From Formosa algae (GTDB lineage Bacteria; Bacteroidota; Bacteroidia; Flavobacteriales; Flavobacteriaceae), in contig NZ_LMAK01000007.1 in NCBI RefSeq assembly GCF_001439665.1, positions 113,226 to 177,225 of the forward strand: a stretch of DNA of 64,000 nucleotides. Direction: 5' to 3'. Both the position numbers and the translations under genes were made by a program. Shown here piece after piece: positions 11,001 through 18,658 of the stretch. The notes beneath the pieces were generated by a model. It was not told the origin of the DNA and searched no databases. It saw only the letters and a program-made list of their open reading frames with translations. Position 1 is the stretch's first letter; each line of letters starts with the position of its first letter.

Positions 11001-11045
11001 CGTTATAAAGAATAGGGTTAAAATTTTGAATAGCGTGTGTCTCAT
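8031..11045 (-). CDS. susC: SusC/RagA-family TonB-dependent transporter (laminarin locus)
   Basis: The 1,004-residue outer-membrane protein has a cleavable signal peptide ending FASAQ near residue 20. A CarboxypepD_reg-like domain follows (about 22-105: GNVQDETGFSIPGANVII...GNFTLTG), then the plug domain with DEVIVVGYGTQKKNDVTGAV, IRGVSSNGDNGPLVIIDG and ILKDAQAAIYGIEGANGVVLVTT. The C-terminal beta barrel ends in a typical aromatic-rich strand (RQFILGLNLSI). It lacks the N-terminal STN domain of FecR-controlled homologues, which agrees with control by the adjacent LuxR-type regulator. One alanine-rich detail (AQAAIYG in place of ASAAIYG) looks neutral. It would import laminarioligosaccharides using TonB energy. 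Confidence 0.95.
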   Translation of the reverse strand: MRHTLFKILTLFFITFASAQNIDVTGNVQDETGFSIPGANVIIKNTSTGTTTDFDGNFTLTGVEMGSTISISYIGYVTKEVVISGDNELTIQLQEDLAELDEVIVVGYGTQKKNDVTGAVAVVSSETIEALKPIDATQALQGTTAGVSVTAPSGSPGGGYNILIRGVSSNGDNGPLVIIDGYKGDLNTINPSDIETFSILKDAQAAIYGIEGANGVVLVTTKSGKNNTKVKISYDGYTGFQETTRKLPYLNATEYALLLNESYAANGEDLPFPNVSGLGTGVDWQEELFNTAPITNHNISASGGGETNTYYFGASILEQDGIVASDKSNYQRANAKIKLTFDIFDKLKFTTSANYFNNNRKSIGENALGTPLFNALNYAPTYSLDQEDTSGFLGNEVVNPISQINNTYNKYSGNSIEGTFQLEYKPIDGLTITSRIGVKSYSDNGKTFSPIVDYGSGKVFNTDRSSVTQTKNTNNSYTWDTFATYSKVFAEDHNTSFTLGTSAQRAWGDNLSATGYDVPNNSWEFADISLANGISEAKSTSSYIYDSRLTSFFGRVQYDYKSKYLISGMIRRDGSSDFASDNRFDYFSSATAGWKISDEDFLKDSSIIDLLKLRASYGILGNNVGDDLYRSELSGEATYVLDDALVTGVANGRIPNPDATWETAEKLDIGLDVNLFNNKLEVVADYFIEDRNDLLIEDFPVSGILGAGAPGAGLPTVNAGTTRNKGIELFLNYKQLVSDNFSFGVSYNVTNISSEVIAVSSGAVSEGGSFSVGQPAIARMEVGQPIGYFYGLKTDGLFQNQAEVDAHPSQSDLGATAQPGDIRFVDVNGDGEITLDDRTYLGKPQADYIMGLNLSFDYKNFDFSTYMYAELGKETVRNYERDQNNVNRLSLYLDRWTGEGTSNSVPRTTTGGTSNKLFSDFYVEDSSFLRIQNIQLGYSLSDEVIQKLGISRFRLYVSVNNAFTFTEYNGYDPSATSGDAIGGGIDYGFYPISRQFILGLNLSI

Positions 11046-11180
11046 AAATATTAGTTTTTGTTTAAAGTAAAACTAACACTTAAGATTAATAAATTAATAA
11101 ATCACACCGCTACAAAAAACATACATGATAATTAAAAAGCATAAATATTACGAAAACCTCAATAATAACAAGGTGTTACG

Positions 11181-11225
11181 CCTTAACTTTTATTTAACTT
11201 AAATCTTAAATAACCTTAACTTTTA
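11181..11225 (-). promoter_or_regulatory. Direct repeat upstream of susC, candidate regulator site
   Basis: The 12-mer CCTTAACTTTTA occurs at 11181-11192 and again at 11214-11225, in phase at 33 bp (about three helical turns). It sits 136-180 bp upstream of the susC start, in the gap after the regulator gene. The spacing suggests a bound regulator dimer or pair; the protein is inferred to be the neighbouring LuxR-type regulator. Confidence 0.45.
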
Positions 11226-11272
11226 CCCTATGTTGTGGTGTTGTATAGGTGTTTTTTTTAGTTGTAGTGGTA

Positions 11273-14080
11273 TTACAATTCTAAAATATAGTCTGTTAGG
11301 TTTGCTTCGTGAGGGAGATTCATTTTTTTACGTAAACGATATCGTTTCACCTCTACGCTTCGTGGTGAGATATTTAAGAGTGGTGCGATTTCTTTAGAAC
11401 TTAGATTTAATCGTAAATAAGCACACAATCTCAAATCGTTTGATGTAAGCTCCGGATGAACCGATTTTATTTTCTTAAGGAAGTCTTTATCGGCATTATT
11501 AAAAGCTTCTTCAAACACCTGCCAATCGTCTGTATTGTTTATATTAGTGTCTATAATATGTATAACCGACTTAATATTTTTAACATCTTTTACTTTTAGT
11601 AACTCTTTTTTAAGACTGTTTAACAATTCATTCTTTTTAATAAGCGTCATGGTAGACATGCCCAATTCTCTGTTTTTACTCTCAATATCCTGACGTAATT
11701 TATCGTTATTAAATCGCATGAGTTGCTGTTTATTTTCTAGTTCTTTTAAAACCAGTTCACGATGATTATCCACCAACAGTTTTTCTCGCTGTTTTTTATA
11801 GTGACGTTTATAAGTATTGTGCATAATAAAAGAAAAAAGCAATAGTAATAAAACATATACCACTATCATGCCATTTGAAAAATACCAAGGTCTTTCAATT
11901 TGAAAACTATAAGTTTCTATATTGTCTGATAAAGTATTTCCTATGCGTGCTTTTACATGAAAGGTATATGTGCCATAAGATAAGTTTTCGAAGAGTACAG
12001 ACGATTTTTTTAACCACGGACTCCATTCATTATACATACCATCCAATTTATATTGAAACTCGGGCACCAAGTATTTTTTATACTCGGGTATGTTATAATT
12101 AAACTCTACATTATTTTCTCGATTTTTGAAGGTTGCAAAACTATGTTTGTCATGCAACTTAATGGTATCGTTATTTTTAGAAGCCGTACTAGAAATGGCA
12201 TTTAAATTAATTTTGAAAGCTTTATTTTCTAGTTTATCTAAATCTAATATAATATAACCGTTAGAGGTACCGTAGAGGTATTTATTGTTAAACAAATAGG
12301 TTATATTTTCGTAACCTGGAATATAACTCCTCACAAAACTAGGAAGCGGAATTTGATGAATTAAAGGCGTATTGCTTAACTTCCCTGGTGCTAAATAAGC
12401 GATACCTGATTTAGAAAACGACCATAAACGATTATTATGCTTATCGTGTATTAATTTTCCAGAAGAATATTCGTTTTCATTATACAATTCGCTAAACAAA
12501 GAATCTTTAACAAACTCCTGTGTTTTGGTTTTATAAACAGAAACTCCAGATTTATTCGCGTAAAAAATTTTATGTTGATATTTACTGAGGCTAGAATTTA
12601 AACCTTTTTCCATTCCTGGGACTTCTGCAACTTTAATGGCCTTGGTTAAATTTTTATCTAGAGTAAGCTTAAAGACACCTTTATATTCGTGATTGACTAA
12701 AACCTCATTGCTGTTTAAAAATTCAAAAGAGCGGCTAGACACATTAAATCCTTCAATTTTATTTCTCAATTGCCATGTACCTTCACGTTTTTCAAGCACA
12801 TACAATCCTGAATAATTTCCTTGAAGCATAAGGTTTTCATGCACAGGTTTTATATCCCACGTTCCTAACACATCTACAATAAGATTTGCTTTATTTTTTG
12901 TAATAATAAATGTCCCTGAATTATGACCACAAAACAAAGTATCGTTAATCTTAGTTAAAGACCAAACAGCACCATGTGTACCTTCTATAAAACGAAACCC
13001 TTCATCTGTACCAAATGCTTTATAAAATAAACCCTGATTTGTTCCTAAATACAAATAGCCATTATATAAGATAGAAGAATTTACAGAACCCAACATGCCT
13101 GCAACATCATTATACACTGTAAATGGCGAATCTATATTTACACAATTAATTCCGTTTTCTAAACCTAACCAAATATTACGTTCTGTATCTTCAAATACAG
13201 AAAGAATGGTATTATTACTTAATCCATTTTTTTGATTTAAATGCTTAATTAATTCCCCTCTTCCATCAATATGAAAAATTCCATTAGAGATACTTCCTAA
13301 AATATAGCTATCATCTTTAAGTTGAAGACTTCTGTAAATCCTACTTTGAGATAAAATGCTATCTGAAGAGATATTCCATTTTTTTAAGGCATTATCCTCG
13401 AAACGATAAAATCCATGATCTTCAGTATGAAATAAAATAAGTCCATTCTGATTATAAATGTTAACTAATAAATTATTTTTTAGGATAGGATCGTTAGAGA
13501 TTAATTTGGATGTGCCATTTACAATTTCATAAACGCCATCATTCACTTTCTGAAAGTAAACACTCGCATTTACTTTTACCATTTTATAAATGGTTGTGTC
13601 CGAATTTATAATGGATACAGAAGCTTTTGTTTTATTGTAAATATATATGCGGTTTAACGATTGAAACAATACCCAATCATCTATGGTTATAATATTCCAA
13701 ATGTCTTCATCTTCTAAAAAAGAAACATCTAACTTGGTTGATAAAGACACATAATCCAATCGCCCTAAAGTATTACGTTCCCAATATCCAAACTCTTTAT
13801 AACTCCCCGTATATATACGATTATCTTCTACCGTAACAGACCTAATTATGGTTTGGTTTGGAGATAAATACAGCTCCCATTTTGCGCCGTTAAATTCCAA
13901 AAGTCCTTTGTTATTGGCTATATAAATGTATTTATTTTTATCCTGAGAAATATCCCAGTTCTGATTATCGGCACCATAATCTGATGGAAAATACTTTTGA
14001 ATAGGAGGATATTCCTGAGCATAATAGTTAGTAACTACACTAAAGAAAATGAAGAAAACTATAAATTTAATTAGTTTCAA
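11273..14080 (-). CDS. Membrane-anchored LuxR-type regulator with periplasmic propeller and Y_Y_Y domain
   Basis: The 935-residue protein has an N-terminal signal/anchor (FIVFFIFFSVV). A large periplasmic region follows with two-component-propeller-like repeats (NNTILSVFEDTERNIWLGLENGI). Next come a Y_Y_Y-type domain (about 690-745: FQYKLDGMYNEWSPW...YGTYTFHVKARIG), one membrane segment (about 755-775) and a cytosolic coiled coil. It ends in a LuxR-type helix-turn-helix (LSSKEIAPLLNISPRSVEVKRYRLRKKM). It has no histidine kinase or receiver, so it is a one-component SusR-like sensor. The start is TTG at 14080: the frame is closed upstream by a stop with no ATG between, and the signal peptide follows directly. 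It probably senses laminarin fragments and activates susC. Confidence 0.88.
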   Translation of the reverse strand: MKLIKFIVFFIFFSVVTNYYAQEYPPIQKYFPSDYGADNQNWDISQDKNKYIYIANNKGLLEFNGAKWELYLSPNQTIIRSVTVEDNRIYTGSYKEFGYWERNTLGRLDYVSLSTKLDVSFLEDEDIWNIITIDDWVLFQSLNRIYIYNKTKASVSIINSDTTIYKMVKVNASVYFQKVNDGVYEIVNGTSKLISNDPILKNNLLVNIYNQNGLILFHTEDHGFYRFEDNALKKWNISSDSILSQSRIYRSLQLKDDSYILGSISNGIFHIDGRGELIKHLNQKNGLSNNTILSVFEDTERNIWLGLENGINCVNIDSPFTVYNDVAGMLGSVNSSILYNGYLYLGTNQGLFYKAFGTDEGFRFIEGTHGAVWSLTKINDTLFCGHNSGTFIITKNKANLIVDVLGTWDIKPVHENLMLQGNYSGLYVLEKREGTWQLRNKIEGFNVSSRSFEFLNSNEVLVNHEYKGVFKLTLDKNLTKAIKVAEVPGMEKGLNSSLSKYQHKIFYANKSGVSVYKTKTQEFVKDSLFSELYNENEYSSGKLIHDKHNNRLWSFSKSGIAYLAPGKLSNTPLIHQIPLPSFVRSYIPGYENITYLFNNKYLYGTSNGYIILDLDKLENKAFKINLNAISSTASKNNDTIKLHDKHSFATFKNRENNVEFNYNIPEYKKYLVPEFQYKLDGMYNEWSPWLKKSSVLFENLSYGTYTFHVKARIGNTLSDNIETYSFQIERPWYFSNGMIVVYVLLLLLFSFIMHNTYKRHYKKQREKLLVDNHRELVLKELENKQQLMRFNNDKLRQDIESKNRELGMSTMTLIKKNELLNSLKKELLKVKDVKNIKSVIHIIDTNINNTDDWQVFEEAFNNADKDFLKKIKSVHPELTSNDLRLCAYLRLNLSSKEIAPLLNISPRSVEVKRYRLRKKMNLPHEANLTDYILEL

Positions 14081-14393
14081 TGGTAAAGAGTTAGTTGTTT
14101 AGAACTAATATAGTGAAAACAGACACAATCAACAATAAGTTTTAGCCCTGTAAACACAGAAAAGACCTTAGATTCTAGGTGTAAGCAAATTAGCTTTATC
14201 ATTCAATTTAACACTAAAAATGCTATCGTTTTTAAAGGTCTCTATTCAAATCTTAACCAAATTAATGGCACACACTATATATTATTACTAAATTTAAGGT
14301 TTTTAATATTTTTTAAACGTTGAAGTTTTAGTGGTTTCTTATGTTATTTAACTCTATTTCTGACAATTAAATTTTAATTTAAAATTATAGTCA
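14081..14393. other. Divergent intergenic region, 313 bp
   Basis: This AT-rich gap lies between the divergent regulator and acyltransferase genes and must hold both promoters. No clear -33/-7 pair, operator or small gene could be assigned. An AT-only palindromic stretch lies just before the acyltransferase start. Confidence 0.6.
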
Positions 14394-15491
14394 ATGAAAA
14401 GGATTGAATGGATAGATACAACCAAAGCTATTGGTATGTTCTTAGTTTTTTATGGTCATTATATTGAAGATTTAATCGAACTAGATTACAGTCAAGATAT
14501 AGCTCAATTACAATTTAACTTTATTTACGCTTTTCACATGCCCATGTTTTTTGCATTATCTGGCTTTTTTGCTAAAAAAGTGACAGACAAGAAAGCGTAT
14601 ACTAAAAAGTTATTTTTACAACGTATCGTACCCGTTTTTTCGTTTGCTATTCTATTCTTTCCATTATGGATGGTCTATAATGCCTTAGATACAGGACAAG
14701 TATTATGGGCTAATATTTTAGAAAAAGCAGCAATGTATGCCGTTGGTAATCCGCAATTAGATTTTATTACATGGTTTCTTATCTGTTTATTTACTACAGA
14801 ACTTATTGCAGCATTTTTAAACCTCGTGTCTGAAAAAAAATGGGTAAACTTGTTGTCTGGAGTGTTTTTTATAATTTTCGGATATTATAGTATTCAATAC
14901 ACCGATGGATTTACAGTCTTCCCTGGTTTACATTTAAACTTTTGGTATATTCAAGAAAGTATAATTGCTTTAGGATTTTACCTTATTGGAAATTGGATAT
15001 TCTACAGCATAAAAAAAATAAAACATTGGGTGTTCTATATCTCTACACCTCTAGCATTAGCACTATTAATACTTTCTTTTACCTATATAGATCATACCAA
15101 TAAGGTGGTAATGGCTACTTCAGATCATGGACAAATCATACCATTTTTACTCAATGCCTTCTTAGGTATCGTATTTATGATCAGTTTAGGCCATATTATT
15201 CCTCCAAACAGAGTTTTTAAATTTATTGGTGCTAACACTTTAATTCTATTAGGATTAAATGGTGTGTTTTATCATTTTATTAATGCAAAACTAGCCGCAT
15301 TTATACCTAGTCATGATTCATTCTTATTTATAACATTGCAATGCATAATTGTTTCTGTTTTTTCTATTTTAATCTGTTACCCTGGTATTACGCTTTTAAA
15401 TAAATATGTTCCTCAGCTTTTTGGTAAACCTTTTGCAGATGGTCCGCTATTAAAACCTATACATATTTCAATATTTAATAAACACACATAG
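14394..15491 (+). CDS. Integral membrane acyltransferase (acyltransferase-3 / NolL-like)
   Basis: The 365-residue protein has about ten hydrophobic segments. The N-terminal motif WIDTTKAIGMFLVFYGHYIE with an early His, followed by FIYAFHMPMFFALSGFF, is the signature of the acyltransferase-3 family (OafA / NolL / WecH type). These proteins move acetyl or other short acyl groups onto sugars of surface polysaccharides from the cytoplasmic membrane. It stands alone: a 313-bp gap precedes it and 169 bp separate it from the next gene. The acceptor cannot be deduced. Confidence 0.85.
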   Translation: MKRIEWIDTTKAIGMFLVFYGHYIEDLIELDYSQDIAQLQFNFIYAFHMPMFFALSGFFAKKVTDKKAYTKKLFLQRIVPVFSFAILFFPLWMVYNALDTGQVLWANILEKAAMYAVGNPQLDFITWFLICLFTTELIAAFLNLVSEKKWVNLLSGVFFIIFGYYSIQYTDGFTVFPGLHLNFWYIQESIIALGFYLIGNWIFYSIKKIKHWVFYISTPLALALLILSFTYIDHTNKVVMATSDHGQIIPFLLNAFLGIVFMISLGHIIPPNRVFKFIGANTLILLGLNGVFYHFINAKLAAFIPSHDSFLFITLQCIIVSVFSILICYPGITLLNKYVPQLFGKPFADGPLLKPIHISIFNKHT

Positions 15492-15699
15492 GATATTATA
15501 TTTGTCTTTTATAGTGATTCATTTGAGTTAAAAAATATTTCAAAAAAACACACTAATTATTTGCTTTTCTTACAAACAGTGTGAGAAAAGAATTACAAGG
15601 TTTTCAATCCTTAAATTCGTGTTAAAAATTTCGGTTTTCTGTTAAAAGACAGAGTCTTAAATGATAGATTTTTTAACTTCAACAAAAAAACCACAAGCT

Positions 15700-17160
15700 A
15701 TGAAAAGTAAATATCCAGTAACAAGACGAGATTTTTTGCGGTTAACGACTACAGCGGCAGCCGGAGCCGTAATTCTACCTTTAGGAATGAGTTTTTCTGA
15801 CAAAGCTCCTGCTCCAATGTTAAGACCTTTCGGGCGCATGAAAAATAAAGTGACAACATTAGGACTTGGCGGACAAGCATCCATTCAATGGACGCCAGAT
15901 GATGTAGATCCAGTTTCAATTATCACAAAAGCTTTTGATCTAGGTATAAATTATTTCGACACGTCTAATGTATATGATTTAAGTCAATTACATTATCACT
16001 CGGCGTTTGAAAAAATGAACTTAATTCCAGGGAAACCGAATTACGATAAAGAACTGAGAGAATCTATTACCATTACAAGTAAAACACTAATGCGATGGGG
16101 AAAACCAGGATGGGAAGAAGTTGAAAATGTAAGAAACAAATCTAATGGTGAAGATGTGCAAACCGCTGCAGATGATATAAGAAGAACCATGACTCAACTT
16201 TTTGGTGACGGCAAAGGGAACTATCCAGAAGGTTCATACGTAGATATTGTTCTAATTCATGCGTTAGAATCTATTGAAGAAAACGATATATTATATAAAG
16301 GTATTGAAACACCAATTAAACCAGATGAAAACTTTGGAGCTTTAATTGTTTTAAAAGATTTTAGAGATGGTACTAATTTTACAGGAACTAATCCTAAAAA
16401 TGAAAAATTATTAAAACATATTGGTTTTTCAGGTCATAAAAATCCTGAAGCCATGATTGATTTTATGCAACGTGATGAGTATGATTTACTTGATGCTTTA
16501 TTAGTATCCATAAACTCTAACGATCATTTATATTTCAATATGCAACATAACGTTATTCCGCTTGCTAAAGCTAAAGGCATGGGTGTTGTTGGTATGAAAG
16601 TTTTTGGCGCAGGAACCATGTATAAAGAAGTCCCAGGTTTTTCTAGAAGACCAGATCAAATTTACCGTAAAGTCGGTTCAACAGCTTTACCAAGTAATGA
16701 ACTTATTGAGTATGTATTAACCACTCCTGGTGTAGACACCCTTATTATAGGAATTGGTCAAGTAGATGAAGATCCGTTAAAATGTCAATTAACACAAAAT
16801 TATTACGGTGCCCAAGTAAAACCAGATTCTATGTCTCAAGAAAAACGACGTAGTATTGAAGCCAAAACGGCAAAAGCAGCTGGAGAACGCACAAATTTCT
16901 TTCAGCTTGATAAAATAGATATGACGGCGCCTAGAGATGTAAAGAAAGACATGGCAAACGGATCAACTAAAATAACATGGCAAACAGCTTATGCCGCTGC
17001 AAATCCTATTTCGCATTACGAAATTATGTTAGACGATAAACTTATTGGTAAAGTAGACCATAAGCCTCAAGTACTAAAGTCGAAACCTTTTGTTTTTGAG
17101 ACTAATGAATCTGGTCATTTTAGGGTATATACCGTCGATAAAGCTGGACACAGAGCCTAA
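15700..17160 (+). CDS. Tat-exported aldo/keto reductase with C-terminal fibronectin-like domain
   Basis: The start at ATG 15700 puts a twin-arginine motif (VTRRDFLRLTT) near the N-terminus; an in-frame ATG at 15661 would add 13 residues. After the signal, an aldo/keto reductase barrel covers about residues 40-400. The catalytic tetrad is visible: Asp and Tyr in NYFDTSNVY, Lys in ITSKTLMRW and His in DIVLIHALES. The last 85 or so residues (APRDVKKDMANGSTKITWQ...HFRVYTVDKAGHRA) read like a fibronectin type III domain. It ends 48 bp before larE, suggesting co-transcription with the nickel-pincer genes. A folded, cofactor-loaded oxidoreductase in the periplasm fits Tat export. The substrate is unknown. 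Confidence 0.82.
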   Translation: MKSKYPVTRRDFLRLTTTAAAGAVILPLGMSFSDKAPAPMLRPFGRMKNKVTTLGLGGQASIQWTPDDVDPVSIITKAFDLGINYFDTSNVYDLSQLHYHSAFEKMNLIPGKPNYDKELRESITITSKTLMRWGKPGWEEVENVRNKSNGEDVQTAADDIRRTMTQLFGDGKGNYPEGSYVDIVLIHALESIEENDILYKGIETPIKPDENFGALIVLKDFRDGTNFTGTNPKNEKLLKHIGFSGHKNPEAMIDFMQRDEYDLLDALLVSINSNDHLYFNMQHNVIPLAKAKGMGVVGMKVFGAGTMYKEVPGFSRRPDQIYRKVGSTALPSNELIEYVLTTPGVDTLIIGIGQVDEDPLKCQLTQNYYGAQVKPDSMSQEKRRSIEAKTAKAAGERTNFFQLDKIDMTAPRDVKKDMANGSTKITWQTAYAAANPISHYEIMLDDKLIGKVDHKPQVLKSKPFVFETNESGHFRVYTVDKAGHRA

Positions 17161-17208
17161 TTTTTAATCCTTTTGATGCCATCTGGCTTCAGAATAAAAC
17201 ACAAACTT

Positions 17209-18006
17209 ATGTCTAAATTACCATTACTTATAAACTGGTTTAAAGAGCATAAAGGAACGGTTACTGCATTTTCTGGTGGTGTAGACTCTTCACTAGTCTT
17301 GTATGTATCAAAATTAGCACTTGGTGAGCAAGCGATTGGTTTAATTTCTAATTCGGAAAGTTTAAAATCTAAGGATTTTGAAATTGCAGTAAAATTTTGC
17401 CAGAAACACGATATTACTTTAAAAGTCATTAAAACAGACGAATTAAACGACCCCAATTACACCGCTAATCCTGCAAATCGTTGCTTTTTCTGCAAAACAC
17501 ATTTGTATGAAGCCATGATAGATATTATTAAAGCTGAATATCCGGAATACACCATATTAAATGGTACTAATTTAGACGATTTAGGCGATTATCGTCCAGG
17601 TTTAGAAGCTGCAAAAAATCATGACATACGTTCACCTTTAGCAGAATTAGGTATAAATAAAAAAGATGTCATTGCCATGGCTAGTGAATTGCATTTAGAA
17701 ACGGCAGCGAAACCACCAAGCCCATGCTTAAGTTCTAGAATACCTTATGGTACGGCAGTAAACAGCATACGATTAAACCAAATTGAACAAGCTGAATATA
17801 TTCTTAACCAATTTGGGTTTAACAACGTGCGTGTAAGACATCTTGGAGAAGAAGCTTCTATAGAAGTTCCTGTTTCCGACATTCAATCATTAAAAAATCA
17901 ATTCGACCTTATTTCTAAAGACATTCAAGACTTGGGCTTTTCTAAAGTCCTTATAGACCAAGAAGGTTTTGTTTCAGGAAAATTAAATCGTGTATTACAT
18001 GGATAA
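17209..18006 (+). CDS. larE: LarE, ATP-dependent sulfur transferase for nickel-pincer cofactor
   Basis: LarE adenylates and thiolates pyridinium-3,5-biscarboxylate mononucleotide. The PP-loop SGGVDSS is present close to the N-terminus. The ATG at 17209 gives the usual short leader (MSKLPLLINWF); upstream TTG 17173 and ATG 17176 are less likely. In 17209 numbering there is a CxxC pair, Cys92 and Cys95 (ANRCFFCK), plus Cys173 in PPSPCLSSRIPYG. Cys173 aligns with the region of the sacrificial Cys of Lactobacillus LarE. The three-cysteine form is, from family knowledge, the one that can hold a 4Fe-4S cluster as sulfur carrier. It overlaps larB by 8 bp. Confidence 0.92.
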   Translation: MSKLPLLINWFKEHKGTVTAFSGGVDSSLVLYVSKLALGEQAIGLISNSESLKSKDFEIAVKFCQKHDITLKVIKTDELNDPNYTANPANRCFFCKTHLYEAMIDIIKAEYPEYTILNGTNLDDLGDYRPGLEAAKNHDIRSPLAELGINKKDVIAMASELHLETAAKPPSPCLSSRIPYGTAVNSIRLNQIEQAEYILNQFGFNNVRVRHLGEEASIEVPVSDIQSLKNQFDLISKDIQDLGFSKVLIDQEGFVSGKLNRVLHG

Positions 18007-18658
18007 AACCTTTATTATAGATGAAGACAGAAAGCAACGTTTAGGCTTTGAAGAAGTAATTTACGGCGCTTCAAAAAGTGTAACCTTGCTCTCAGAATTA
18101 GTAAAAGACTATTCTGAAAAAAATAAAAATGTATTAATTACTAAACTACAACAAGATAAAGCTACAGTACTTCTGAATGTGTATAAAACAGCATTCTACG
18201 ATGAAGAATCGGGTATATTTATGCTGTATCCTATCAATAAAGTTGAAGCACACGAAACCAAAATTGGTATTGTTTCTGCAGGAAGCTCGGATATTGGAGT
18301 AGCCAACGAAGCCTATTACACTCTAGAATATTTAGGTGTTAATTCTCGTGTAATTCACGATGTAGGTGTGGCAGGTTTACACCGTTTATTAAATAAACTA
18401 GAAGACTTAAAAACCTTCGATATTTTAATTGTAGTGGCTGGTTTTGAAGGGGCTTTACCAACGGTAATGGGCGGATTATTACCCCAACCCATTATCGCTG
18501 TACCAACTTCTGTAGGTTATGGTAGTGCAAAACACGGAGAAACAGCCTTACATGCTATGCTTACAAGTTGTGCAAACGGAATTACTGTGGTGAATATAGA
18601 TAATGGTTACGGCGCAGCATTAGGTGCTTTTAGAATGTTGAAACTAATAGAAAAATAA
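17999..18658 (+). CDS. larB: LarB, pyridinium-3,5-biscarboxylic acid mononucleotide synthase
   Basis: LarB carboxylates the nicotinate ring of NaAD and hydrolyses it, the first step of nickel-pincer nucleotide synthesis. The protein shows the PurE-related core: VSAGSSDIGVANEAYYTLEYLG, VIHDVGVAGLHRLL, VAGFEGALPTVMGGLLPQPIIAVPTSVGYG, and the C-terminal NIDNGYGAALGAFRML. The start used is ATG 17999, inside the end of larE; a GTG at 17990 would add three residues. The stop overlaps the larC start by one base (TAATG), a sign of translational coupling. Length, 219-222 residues, is normal for the family. Confidence 0.93.
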   Translation: MDKTFIIDEDRKQRLGFEEVIYGASKSVTLLSELVKDYSEKNKNVLITKLQQDKATVLLNVYKTAFYDEESGIFMLYPINKVEAHETKIGIVSAGSSDIGVANEAYYTLEYLGVNSRVIHDVGVAGLHRLLNKLEDLKTFDILIVVAGFEGALPTVMGGLLPQPIIAVPTSVGYGSAKHGETALHAMLTSCANGITVVNIDNGYGAALGAFRMLKLIEK

